Positions 7,209 to 16,085 of a stretch of 64,000 bases of DNA are shown here, piece by piece. A program made the translations under genes and the position numbers. Source of the stretch: Myxococcales bacterium (lineage in GTDB: Bacteria; Myxococcota_A; Polyangia; Nannocystales; Nannocystaceae); the NCBI GenBank assembly GCA_020633335.1, contig JACKDU010000006.1:496001-560000 (forward strand), in the 5' to 3' direction. The first letter of the stretch is position 1. Each line of letters opens with the position of its first letter. The notes under the pieces are model-generated. The model saw only the letters and a program-made list of their open reading frames with translations, was not told the origin of the DNA and ran no database searches.

Positions 7209-8015
7209 ATGAGTGCTGAAGGGCCGGCCGAGGTCGCGGGCGGGCCCGAGACCACGGAGCCCACGTTGAGCGACGCAGAGCCCACCAGCCCGACCCCGGC
7301 GCTCCCCCTCCAGGGGCGGCTCCGCGAGACGCGGATGCCCGCGCTCCTCTGGCGCCTGACCGCCTCGAGGGCGACCGGCCTCCTCAAGGTCCGGAGCGAC
7401 GAGGGCGTCGAGAAGTGGGTGTGGTTCGTCGACGGGCAGCCGGTCTTCGCCCGCTCCAACCTCACCGACGATCGCCTCACCGATCGCCTCCTCCAGCGCG
7501 GCCTCCTCAGCCGGGCGCAGTACGAGGAGGCCCAGGCGCTGATCGCCAACAAGGGGTCGCGGCGGAGCGGCGAGGTCCTGGTCGAGGCCGGCCTGATCCC
7601 CCAGAGCGCGCTCGACGAGGCCCTCCAGGAGCACCTGCTCCACATGTTCGACTCGATGTTCCTCTGGGAGGACGCGGCCTGGGACTTCGATCCCGAGGGG
7701 CGCTGCGAGGAGACGGTCACCCTCGGGCGGCCGACCGCGGCGATCATCATGGGCGCCGCCCGCAACCGCCTCCACATGCACGAGATGTGGGCGGCGGTCG
7801 GCCACCCGAGCCTGCGCCCCCATCTCCTGGCTCGCGATCGGGCGGTGGCGCTGATCGAGGAGCTCGATCTCCTGCCGACCGAGACGATCTGGCTGCGCCG
7901 CCTCGACGGCACCCAGAGCCTCGCCCAGCTCCTCGGCGAGTGGGACACCGACGAGCGCGAGCTGATCTCGGTGGTCTTCGTGCTCAAGCTCCTCGGCGCG
8001 CTGGCGATGGAGTAG
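7209..8015 (+). CDS. DUF4388 (PATAN) domain protein
   Basis: 268 residues. After a ~30-residue Pro/Thr-rich start, residues ~35-110 match the PATAN/DUF4388 module: LQGRLRETRMPALLWRL, ATGLLKVRSDEG, WVWFVDGQPVFAR. A helical segment follows (LLQRGLLSRAQYEEAQ, GEVLVEAGLIPQSALDEAL) of the kind that usually accompanies it, and then a winged-helix-like C-terminus. PATAN domains occur in myxobacterial and cyanobacterial signalling proteins, often beside REC domains or kinases, and are thought to mediate protein contacts. A related protein is at 45 kb. No output domain is visible. Confidence 0.85.
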   Translation: MSAEGPAEVAGGPETTEPTLSDAEPTSPTPALPLQGRLRETRMPALLWRLTASRATGLLKVRSDEGVEKWVWFVDGQPVFARSNLTDDRLTDRLLQRGLLSRAQYEEAQALIANKGSRRSGEVLVEAGLIPQSALDEALQEHLLHMFDSMFLWEDAAWDFDPEGRCEETVTLGRPTAAIIMGAARNRLHMHEMWAAVGHPSLRPHLLARDRAVALIEELDLLPTETIWLRRLDGTQSLAQLLGEWDTDERELISVVFVLKLLGALAME

Positions 8016-8063
8016 CGCGCCGCGCTCCGCTGGACGCCGGCGCGGGGCTGCTAGAATCCCCGC

Positions 8064-8504
8064 GTGCGCCGCTTCCGCGCCTGGCTCGCCAGCCTCCTCT
8101 CGCTCCACGGCTCGCCGCGGGGGATCGCCGGCGGCTTCAGCCTCGGGCTCGGCCTCTCGCTGGTGCCGATCCCCTTCGCCGGGATGTTCGTCGCCCTCGC
8201 GCTGGTGCCGGTGGTCCGCCTCAACCCGGTGGCGACCTACCTCGGGACCGCGGTCGTCAACCCCGTCACCGGGCCGCTCTTCTACTTCTTCGAGCTCTGG
8301 GTCGGGATGCGCCTCCGCGGCCAGGTCGCGCCCGAATGGGAGTCCCTGCGCGGGCTCGACGGCGCCGGCTGGTGGAACCTCTTCGTCGATCTCCTCGGGC
8401 CCTTCCTCCTCGGCGGGGCGGTGGTGGTGCCGGTGGCGTCGCTCCTCGCCTATCTCGTGATCGTCCTCGCGGTGCGGCGCTGGCGGGCGGTGGCGACCCG
8501 TTAG
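8064..8504 (+). CDS. DUF2062 membrane protein
   Basis: 146 residues from the GTG at 8064. It shows the DUF2062 pattern: a basic N-terminus, GSPRGIAGGFSLGLGLSLVP (PxxIAxGFAxGxFxxxxP type), a first hydrophobic segment, RLNPVATYLGTAVVNPVTGP with the conserved N-P and T-P turns, and a last TM helix. Family members are small inner-membrane proteins without an assigned function. A TAGAAT box (8052-8057) lies just 6 nt before the start codon, so the mRNA may be leaderless. Confidence 0.88.
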   Translation: MRRFRAWLASLLSLHGSPRGIAGGFSLGLGLSLVPIPFAGMFVALALVPVVRLNPVATYLGTAVVNPVTGPLFYFFELWVGMRLRGQVAPEWESLRGLDGAGWWNLFVDLLGPFLLGGAVVVPVASLLAYLVIVLAVRRWRAVATR

Positions 8505-8553
8505 GCCCCGTGGTCGGGGGGCGGAGGCGCGCGTCGGCGGGGCGTCGCTGCGC

Positions 8554-8592
8554 GTCGCTGGCGCGCGCTCGGCCTTTGCCCTCGCCAGCGAC
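8554..8592 (+). other. Perfect 10-bp stem hairpin directly before a TTG start
   Basis: GTCGCTGGCG (8554-8563) and CGCCAGCGAC (8583-8592) are exact inverse complements with a 19-nt loop. The 3' arm ends at the base before the TTG start of the next gene. It could be the terminator of the DUF2062 gene or a translation-controlling structure. No U-tract follows. Confidence 0.55.
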
Positions 8593-10032
8593 TTGAGCGA
8601 CGATCGCCGGGTGCAGACGTCAAGCGCGGGCGATCCCCAGGCGGAGGTGTTGGCCGCCCTCAGCGCCCGCCTTGAGCGGCCGATCTACCCCGACGTGGTG
8701 ATCCCAACGGAGAGCCAGCTCTTCCGCGGCTACCTGGTCCTCGAGGGCGGCACCGGCTACTTCCTCTGCCAGCGCTTCGGCCGCTGGGAGGTCCACACCG
8801 AGTTCGACGCGGCGACCGCGAAGGGCGTCGAGGTCCTCGAGAGCTTCGGCGGCAGCGGCTTCGAGGTCCGCCTCCTCGACCGCGGGCAGCTCGTCCGCTT
8901 CGGCGGCCTCGACGAGGCGACCGCCCGCGGGGTGATCGCCTCGCTGGCGAGCGCGGGCGGCGAGGGGCGGCGGCCGCGGAAGCAGCCGAAGGCGGCGCAG
9001 CAGGTGTCGCAGCTCGGCGAGGGCTCGGCGATCGTCAGCGGCGGCGCGTCGCTCGGCGGCGGGACGGGGTCGGCGCTCTCCTTTGGGGCGGGTCGGTCGA
9101 GCGTCGCGGAGCCGGCATCGGCCGCGTCGGCGCTGGGCTCGGCCGCGTCGGCGTCGCTCGCCGGATCGCTCGGTCGGCTGGCGGCGGCGGCCGAGCGTCG
9201 GGAGGCGAAGCCGACGGCGAAGCGCCCGGCCCCGCCCGCGTCGCCCTGGTCGACGCCGCCGAAGTCGTGGGGGGAGCGGGCGATCCCCGAGGACGACGAC
9301 GAGGACGACGACGCGCTCACGGACGACGACGAGCTCGAGGACGACGAGCTCGAGGACGACGACGAGGACGAGCTCGAGGACGAGGACGCGTTCACCCAGG
9401 ACCCCGAGGTCGCGGCCGCGCTGGTGGCCCTCGAGGCCCGCGAGGGCGCTGCCGGGGAGTCCCCGCGCTCCGGTGCGCAGGCGGCCGCGCGGGCGGCCGC
9501 GCGGACCAAGGCCGCGGCCGCGGCCGGCCCCAAGGTGCGGCCGATCGTGCGGATGATCGTCGCCCAGATCGTCCACACGCTCCTCGCGGTGGCGGTCTAC
9601 GAGAGCGACGTCGTCCACGTCGCCGAGGATCTCGCCGGCGATCCCGAGTTCGGCTACGCGGTCTTCCCGGTGATCTCCTGGGTGCTCTTCGCGGTCGCCG
9701 GCGGCCTCGGCAGCGGCTCTCTCGGCCGCGGCCTGGCGATGCTCGTCTACGGGATCCTCGCCGGCCTCGCGGTGGTCTTCGGCTACCAGGTCACGAACGA
9801 TCCCTGGGCCCTCCACGCGCTCGCCTGGTTCATCATCGGCTGGGGCTACATGCGGACCCGCGAGGGCGAGGCGCCCTTCGTCCGGGCCGCGATCACGACC
9901 CTCGGGGTCTTCGTGATCGCCAACGCCCTCGAGGCCTCGGCCTTCGCCGACGGCGCGGTCGTCGTCTTCGGCGCCTTCTGGCTCGCCCACTACTTCTGGG
10001 AGCGCCAGGAGAGCGCGGCCAAGAAGGGATAG
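8593..10032 (+). CDS. Hypothetical protein with acidic linker and C-terminal membrane helices
   Basis: 479 residues from a TTG. Residues ~20-130 form an alpha/beta domain without a recognised motif (YPDVVIPTESQLFRGYLVLE, GGTGYFLCQRFGRWEVHTEF). Next are an Ala/Gly/Ser-rich stretch and a very acidic run of Asp/Glu (~235-270). The last ~160 residues carry four to five hydrophobic helices (AVFPVISWVLFAVAGGLG, GLAMLVYGILAGLAVVFG, ALAWFIIGWGYM, AAITTLGVFVIANAL). A soluble domain tethered to the membrane by a flexible charged linker is the best description. Family unknown. Confidence 0.75.
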   Translation: MSDDRRVQTSSAGDPQAEVLAALSARLERPIYPDVVIPTESQLFRGYLVLEGGTGYFLCQRFGRWEVHTEFDAATAKGVEVLESFGGSGFEVRLLDRGQLVRFGGLDEATARGVIASLASAGGEGRRPRKQPKAAQQVSQLGEGSAIVSGGASLGGGTGSALSFGAGRSSVAEPASAASALGSAASASLAGSLGRLAAAAERREAKPTAKRPAPPASPWSTPPKSWGERAIPEDDDEDDDALTDDDELEDDELEDDDEDELEDEDAFTQDPEVAAALVALEAREGAAGESPRSGAQAAARAAARTKAAAAAGPKVRPIVRMIVAQIVHTLLAVAVYESDVVHVAEDLAGDPEFGYAVFPVISWVLFAVAGGLGSGSLGRGLAMLVYGILAGLAVVFGYQVTNDPWALHALAWFIIGWGYMRTREGEAPFVRAAITTLGVFVIANALEASAFADGAVVVFGAFWLAHYFWERQESAAKKG

Positions 10033-10041
10033 GGCTGACGC

Positions 10042-11166
10042 TCAGGCCCGCTCGCGCCGCGAGCGGCTGACGCTGAGGAGGATCCCGATCCCGATCATCA
10101 TCGTCAGCGCGTTCGATCCGCCGAGGCTGAAGAAGGGGAGCGTCACGCCGGTGACCGGCAGGAGCTGGAGGACCATCCCGACGTTGATCAGGATGTGCCA
10201 GAAGAAGAGCGCGGCGATGCCGACGCAGAGGTGGGCGGAGAAGCGGTCGCGGGCCTGCGAGGCGATGTTGAGGCACCACATCACCAGGCAGAGGAACATG
10301 ATCAGGACCATCGAGGTCCCGAGGTAGCCCCACTCCTCGGCGAAGACCGCGAAGGGGAAGTCGGTGTCGCGGTAGGGGAGGAAGTGGAGGACGTTCTGGG
10401 TCCCCTGCGAGACCCCGCGGCCGACGAAGCCGCCGTCGCCGACCGCGATCATCGCCTGGATCGTCTGGTAGCCCTTGTTGTCGGCGTAGGCCTCGGGGTT
10501 GAGCCAGACGTCGATCCGCGAGCGCTGGTAGTCGAGCATGAAGAAGCCCCAGCCGAGGACCATCGTCACCAGGCCGGTGATCGCGATCCCGGTCATCTCC
10601 TTGACGCTGAGCTCGCCGAGGGCGAGGAGCGACATCGTCAGGAGGACGCAGATGATGCTGGTGCTGAGGTCGGGCTGGACGATGATCAGCGAGACCGGGA
10701 CGCCGACCAGGAGGGCCGGCACCAGGAGCTGACGGATCCGCGAGCGATGCCGCTTCTCGCCGCCGCGGTCCTGGAGGTAGCGGGCGAGCGCGAGGAGGAG
10801 GAGGACCTTCATCAGCTCCGAGGGCTGGAACTGGAACTCGCCGAAGCCGAGCCAGCGGCGGGCCTCGTTGCGCATGATCCCGACCAGGGGGACGAGCGCG
10901 AGGAGGCCGACGCCGAAGGCGTAGGCCGGGTAGGCGAGGCGGTAGAGGACCCGGTAGTCGAGGGCGGCGACGATCGTCGCGGCGATCGTCCCGAGGCCGA
11001 TCCACCGCATCTGGGTCTGGACCTTGCCCGACCAGGCCGACGACGAGGCGGAGTTGAGGTTGATGAGGGCGAGCGCGACGATGCCGATCGCCAGGGTGAC
11101 GACCACCCAGTCGATCGATCGCAGGAGGCGACCCATGCGGGTCGGCGGCGCGCCGAGGCGGCTCAC
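10042..11166 (-). CDS. rodA: Rod-shape SEDS peptidoglycan glycosyltransferase RodA
   Basis: 374 residues from the GTG at 11166, with GGAGGGAAGAG just upstream; the longer open frame runs inside mrdA and is not used. It is a ten-helix SEDS protein with the family blocks FGEFQFQPSELMKV, IIVQPDLSTS, the loop FVGRGVSQGTQNVLHFLP and DTDFPFAVFAEEWG, and the last block PVTGVTLPFFSLGGSNAL. RodA polymerises lipid II during elongation, working with PBP2. The gene overlaps the mrdA stop by GTGA and is the last gene of the mre operon, matching the classic order. An out-of-cluster FtsW is less likely because of this position. Confidence 0.95.
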   Translation of the reverse strand: MSRLGAPPTRMGRLLRSIDWVVVTLAIGIVALALINLNSASSSAWSGKVQTQMRWIGLGTIAATIVAALDYRVLYRLAYPAYAFGVGLLALVPLVGIMRNEARRWLGFGEFQFQPSELMKVLLLLALARYLQDRGGEKRHRSRIRQLLVPALLVGVPVSLIIVQPDLSTSIICVLLTMSLLALGELSVKEMTGIAITGLVTMVLGWGFFMLDYQRSRIDVWLNPEAYADNKGYQTIQAMIAVGDGGFVGRGVSQGTQNVLHFLPYRDTDFPFAVFAEEWGYLGTSMVLIMFLCLVMWCLNIASQARDRFSAHLCVGIAALFFWHILINVGMVLQLLPVTGVTLPFFSLGGSNALTMMIGIGILLSVSRSRRERA

Positions 11167-13202
11167 GGGCTCTTCCCTCCGAGCTGGCCGAGGCGGGGCC
11201 CGCGGGGGCCGGCGCCGGCGTCCAGGCGCTGGCCGGGGAGCGGCGGCGGCTCGCCGGCCGGGCGGATCGGCGCGGCCGAGGGGTCGTCGGTGCGGCTCAG
11301 GTAGTGCTCGATCACCTTCATGGCGATCGGCGCGGCCGCGTCGGCACCGACGCCGCCGTGCTCGACGAAGGCGGCGACGGCGATCCGCGGGCGCTCGGCC
11401 GGCGCGTAGGCAGCGAACCACGCGTGGTCCTTGGTGGTGTCCCACTCCGGCCGGACGATCCCGGCCTGGCGGCGCTCGGCCGCGCCGACCTGGGCGGTGC
11501 CCGTCTTGCCGGCGACCGTGATGTTCGGCAGGCGCTCGGAGTAGGCGGTGCCCAGCGGATCGTTGACCACGCCGATCAGCGCCTGGTGGATCCGCTGGCG
11601 GTCGGCGTTGACGATCGCCTCGAGGTCGCGCCGCACCTGCGGGGTCGAGGCGAAGACCAGCTTGCGATCGTGGGTCTCGATCCGATCGACGAGGAAGGGC
11701 GTCATCACCTGGCCGCCGTTGGCGATCGCCGCGTAGAGCACGGCGATTTGGAGGACGGTCGCGGTCACGTTGCCCTGGCCGATCGCCGAGTTGAGCTGGA
11801 CGCCGCGCTGGTAGGTGCCCTCGCGGGCCTCAAAGGCCTCGGTCGGGATCCGCCCCTTGGTCTCGGAGTTGATCCCGAGGCCGGTGCGCTCGCCGAGGCC
11901 GGTGCGGCGGGCGAAGATCTCCTGGCGCTCGAGCGAGAGCACGTCCTCCATCGCCAGGGTGTAGAAGTAGACGTTGCACGACTGGACGATCGCCTGGTGG
12001 AGGTTCACCGGCCCGTGCTTGTGGGTGCACTTGAACTTGCGGCCGCCGTACTTGACGTAGCCGTCGCAGACGATCTCGCGCTCGGGGTCGAAGGTCGGGT
12101 CGTCGAGGGCGGCGAGCGACGAGACCACCTTGTAGGTCGAGCCCGGGAAGAAGTGCTCCTGCACCGTCCGGTCGATGAAGGGCTTGAAGGGGCTCTCGGC
12201 CCACTCGCGGTAGGCCTCCTGCGGGATCGGCTGCTGCCAGCGGTTGGGGTCGATCGCCGGGACCGAGACCATCGCCAGGATCCGCCCGGTCTGCGGCTCG
12301 AGGGCGACGACCGCCCCGGCCGGCTTGCCCTCGAAGGCGTTGGCGGCGACCTGCTGGAGCTCGAGGTCGATCGTCAGGTGGATGTCCTGGCCGGGGATCG
12401 GGCTCTCCTCGAGGGGGAGCGCGGCGAGGGCGTCGGCGGGCGGATCGGCGACCGCCCGGCCGTGGACGTCGACCACCCGCGAGCGCCGGCCGAGGCGGCC
12501 GCGGAGGTAGTTCTCCCACTGCCGCTCGATCCCGGTCTTGCCGACGCGATCGCCGGGGCGGTAGGCGCCGGCGGCCTGGGCGAGGCCGTCGGGGGTGATC
12601 TCGCCGACGTAGCCGGTGAGGAAGGCGACCAGCTCGCTCCGCGGGTAGAAGCGGCGGGCCGACTCGCGGATCTCGACCCACTCGCCGAGCGCCTCGCGGC
12701 GGGTCTCGATCCGCGCGTACTCCTGCCAACTCAGGTTGGAGCGGACCGCGAGCGCGTAGATCCCGTTCTTCTCGTCGCCCCGGCGCTCGCGGATCTTGTC
12801 GACGAAGGCGTCGTGATCGGCCTCGTCGACGAAGTCGATGAGGCCCGCGAGCTCGTCGATCTGCCCGTCCTCGAGCGGCACCCGGGCGCCGACCGGCGGC
12901 TTGTTCGGGTCCTCGCTCTCGATCTGCACCCGCGGCCGCGGGGTGACGTAGAGGGTGTAGGCCGGTCGGTTGGTCGCCAGGAGATCGCCGCCGCTCGAGA
13001 AGATCCGGCCGCGCGGCGCCTCGACGACGACCTCGTCGATGAAGTTGCGCTCGGCCCGGCGGGTGTAGTGCTCGCCCTCGAGGATCTGGAGCTGGCAGAG
13101 GCGGCCGAGGAGGGCGACGAAGATCAACGTCGCAACCACCGACATCGCCTGGAGGCGAGGGACGAGGGCCCGCAGGTCTTCGCTGCGCTGGAGGTTGCTC
13201 AA
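11163..13202 (-). CDS. mrdA: Penicillin-binding protein 2 (elongation transpeptidase)
   Basis: 679 residues. One N-terminal TM helix (~20-40) is followed by the PBP dimerisation region (RAERNFI, APRGRIFSSGGDLLA, VGKTGIERQWENYLRG) and then the transpeptidase domain. Its three active-site motifs are SxxK (Ser355, in PGSTYK), SxN (Ser408-Cys-Asn410) and KTG (Lys566, in AGKTGTAQ). PBP2 crosslinks the glycan strands made by RodA. The gene overlaps mreD by ATGA and rodA by GTGA. The C-terminal ~40 residues are Pro/Gly-rich. Length and order agree with PBP2 of mre operons. Confidence 0.96.
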   Translation of the reverse strand: MSNLQRSEDLRALVPRLQAMSVVATLIFVALLGRLCQLQILEGEHYTRRAERNFIDEVVVEAPRGRIFSSGGDLLATNRPAYTLYVTPRPRVQIESEDPNKPPVGARVPLEDGQIDELAGLIDFVDEADHDAFVDKIRERRGDEKNGIYALAVRSNLSWQEYARIETRREALGEWVEIRESARRFYPRSELVAFLTGYVGEITPDGLAQAAGAYRPGDRVGKTGIERQWENYLRGRLGRRSRVVDVHGRAVADPPADALAALPLEESPIPGQDIHLTIDLELQQVAANAFEGKPAGAVVALEPQTGRILAMVSVPAIDPNRWQQPIPQEAYREWAESPFKPFIDRTVQEHFFPGSTYKVVSSLAALDDPTFDPEREIVCDGYVKYGGRKFKCTHKHGPVNLHQAIVQSCNVYFYTLAMEDVLSLERQEIFARRTGLGERTGLGINSETKGRIPTEAFEAREGTYQRGVQLNSAIGQGNVTATVLQIAVLYAAIANGGQVMTPFLVDRIETHDRKLVFASTPQVRRDLEAIVNADRQRIHQALIGVVNDPLGTAYSERLPNITVAGKTGTAQVGAAERRQAGIVRPEWDTTKDHAWFAAYAPAERPRIAVAAFVEHGGVGADAAAPIAMKVIEHYLSRTDDPSAAPIRPAGEPPPLPGQRLDAGAGPRGPRLGQLGGKSP

Positions 13203-13768
13203 GGTCGCTTCCAGGTGAGTTGGGGCTTGGGTGGGGTGGCGCTGCGCGCGCCGACGCCGCCCATTCGGGTGATCAACGCGTCGAGCCTGGCGATCATGCC
13301 CCAGACCGCCGGCGCCGCCAGCATCGTCGCCAGCGCGTGCCAGTGGATCATCCGCAGGCCGCCGGCGAGGGCGTCCCGGGAGATCTCGAGGGGGCCGGAG
13401 AGGGCCGCGAGGATCGCCCAGGTGAGGAGGTCGGCGGCCGCGCAGGCGATGAGCGCGGTGAGGCCGCGCACGAGCTGGCCGGCGACCGCGAGGCGGGCGC
13501 CGAGCCAGCGGAGCGCGAGGAAGACCAGCGCGTAGGCGAGGGCCAGCACCCCGGTCGGCATCCCCTGGTGGAGGTCCTCGAGGTAGCCGAGGATGATCGC
13601 CATCGCCAGCGCCGCCGGCACCCCGCGCTCGCGCTCGAAGGCGAGGTGGCAGACCAGGATCACCGAGGTCGCCGGCAGCGCGAGGGTGAGCCCGAAGGCG
13701 TGGCCGAGGCCGGCGATCCCGGCGGCCAGCACCCAGCCGAGGGCGATGAGGAGCGAGGCCCTCAGCAC
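13199..13768 (-). CDS. mreD: Rod shape-determining protein MreD
   Basis: 189 residues from a GTG. It has five to six hydrophobic helices and few charged residues; the family motif region reads AMAIILGYLEDLHQGMPTG, like the usual GxxxDxxxGxPxG segment. MreD is an inner-membrane partner of MreC and PBP2 in the elongasome. It lies between mreC and mrdA and overlaps mrdA by 4 bp. The N-terminus is hydrophobic from the first residues, so the start is reasonable. MreD proteins are poorly conserved, so the position is part of the evidence. Confidence 0.92.
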   Translation of the reverse strand: MLRASLLIALGWVLAAGIAGLGHAFGLTLALPATSVILVCHLAFERERGVPAALAMAIILGYLEDLHQGMPTGVLALAYALVFLALRWLGARLAVAGQLVRGLTALIACAAADLLTWAILAALSGPLEISRDALAGGLRMIHWHALATMLAAPAVWGMIARLDALITRMGGVGARSATPPKPQLTWKRP

Positions 13769-13784
13769 GATCGGCTCACCTTCA

Positions 13785-13827
13785 CCGATGTCCCATCGGA
13801 CATGTCTGAAAAAACATGTCTCATCGG
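13785..13827 (-). promoter_or_regulatory. Tandem, mutually exclusive hairpins in the mreC-mreD gap
   Basis: On the minus strand, GACATG (forward 13820-13815) pairs with CATGTC (13806-13801) around a U-rich loop. CCGATG (13799-13794) pairs with CATCGG (13790-13785) around GGA. The CCGATG at 13827-13822 can instead pair with CATCGG at 13790-13785, enclosing the first hairpin. The element overlaps the mreC stop and may attenuate or tune the downstream mreD-mrdA-rodA part. Confidence 0.6.
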
Positions 13828-14702
13828 AGGGGCTGGAGGCCGCGGGCGGCGCCCGGGCGCTGGCGCTGGTCGGCCATCGTGTCGGGGGCGGGGGCGCTGG
13901 CGAGGATCACCCAGGCCATGTTGAGGCGATCGAAGCGGACCGCCGGGAGCACGGAGAGGCGCTGCTGGTCGCCGACCAGCTCCTCGACCTTGACCACCTG
14001 GCCGACCGGGTGCCCCTTGGGGAAGAGGTCGTCGGCGCCGGTGGTCTGGATCAGGTCGCCGACCTGGGCGGGGGTCTCGGAGGCGACGACGACCGCGCAG
14101 GCGTCCTCGCCGACGCCCTCGAGGATCCCGGCGGCCCGGGTGCGGGCGACCTCGACCGCGACCTTCGAGCGCGGGTCGGTGATCAGCATGACGTCGGAGC
14201 GATCGTCGGCGACCCGGTCGATCCGGCCGACGACGCCGGTGTCGGCGAGCACCGCCATCCCCGGCCGGACGTAGCGATCGCCGCGGTCGAGCTCGAGCTT
14301 GAGCACCCGGAAGAAGGGCGACTGCTCGAAGGCGGTGACCTCGGCGGCGAGCATGTCCTCGGCGACCTTGTCGCGCATCTGGAGCGAGCGCCTTAGCTCG
14401 CGGTTCTCCTCCTCGACCCGGAGGAGCTCGCGGAGGCGGAGGCGGAGCTGGCGGTTCTCGCCGGCGAGCTCCTGGTTGACCTCCTGGAGGCGGGCCTGGA
14501 GGAGCCAGCGCTCGAAGAAGGAGCCGACGGTGGTCGCCGCGTAGCCGAGGCCGGCCTCGAGGGGCCCGCCGATCCGCCGCACCGCCCGATCGAAGGGGCT
14601 GAGGTGGTGGGGATCCTGGGCGGCCGATCGGAGGAGGAGGACCGGGATCCCGAGGAGGAGGATCACCAGGCCGAGGTCGCGGAGGGTGCGCGGCGTGGCC
14701 AT
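13821..14702 (-). CDS. mreC: Rod shape-determining protein MreC
   Basis: 293 residues. A short N-terminal TM helix (~10-27) and a coiled coil (~60-105, LQEVNQELAGENRQLRLRLR) are followed by the periplasmic beta domains with MreC signatures (VRPGMAVLADTGVVGRI, DVMLITDPRSKVAVEV, GDLIQTTGADDLFPKGHPVG). MreC links cytoplasmic MreB to periplasmic PBP2. It starts 11 bp after mreB. A hairpin region separates it from mreD. Confidence 0.96.
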   Translation of the reverse strand: MATPRTLRDLGLVILLLGIPVLLLRSAAQDPHHLSPFDRAVRRIGGPLEAGLGYAATTVGSFFERWLLQARLQEVNQELAGENRQLRLRLRELLRVEEENRELRRSLQMRDKVAEDMLAAEVTAFEQSPFFRVLKLELDRGDRYVRPGMAVLADTGVVGRIDRVADDRSDVMLITDPRSKVAVEVARTRAAGILEGVGEDACAVVVASETPAQVGDLIQTTGADDLFPKGHPVGQVVKVEELVGDQQRLSVLPAVRFDRLNMAWVILASAPAPDTMADQRQRPGAARGLQPLR

Positions 14703-14713
14703 CGGCGAGCCCC

Positions 14714-15745
<1,032 letters not shown>

Positions 15746-16085
15746 GCAGGCGGGGGCGGGGAGCGGATCTCAGGGCACCAAGGCGCCGACGGAGCCGGCA
15801 GGCCGGGGACCGTCGAGGGGAGGATGGGGGCTCAGGTCGGGGAAAGCTAGCGCAGGATCGGCGATCTTCGCGGTGAAGTCCAAGAAAGGGGCGGCTGCGG
15901 CGGCGACCTCGCCGGGGTGTTTCGTGAATTTGGCCATATAAACGGCGTTCCTTTGGGTGCGCTTTCTCCGCAGGCGGCCGCAGGGGCCCGCCGAAGGCGA
16001 CGCCCCAGCGCCCCCGGCGATTCCCCGCCGCCGACCGATCGCAGCCTTATCAAGCGGGGAGGGGCGCGCTACCTTCCCGGTGCCC
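15746..16085. other. Divergent promoter region of mreB and the PpiD-like gene
   Basis: The stretch around 15918-15955 is AT-rich for this genome (TTTGGCCATATAAACGG) and holds a TATAAA/TTTATA box near 15937-15942 usable on either strand, but no good -35. A TACCTT box (16070-16075) lies 10 nt before the ATG at 16086. Short reading frames here look non-coding. Confidence 0.5.
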
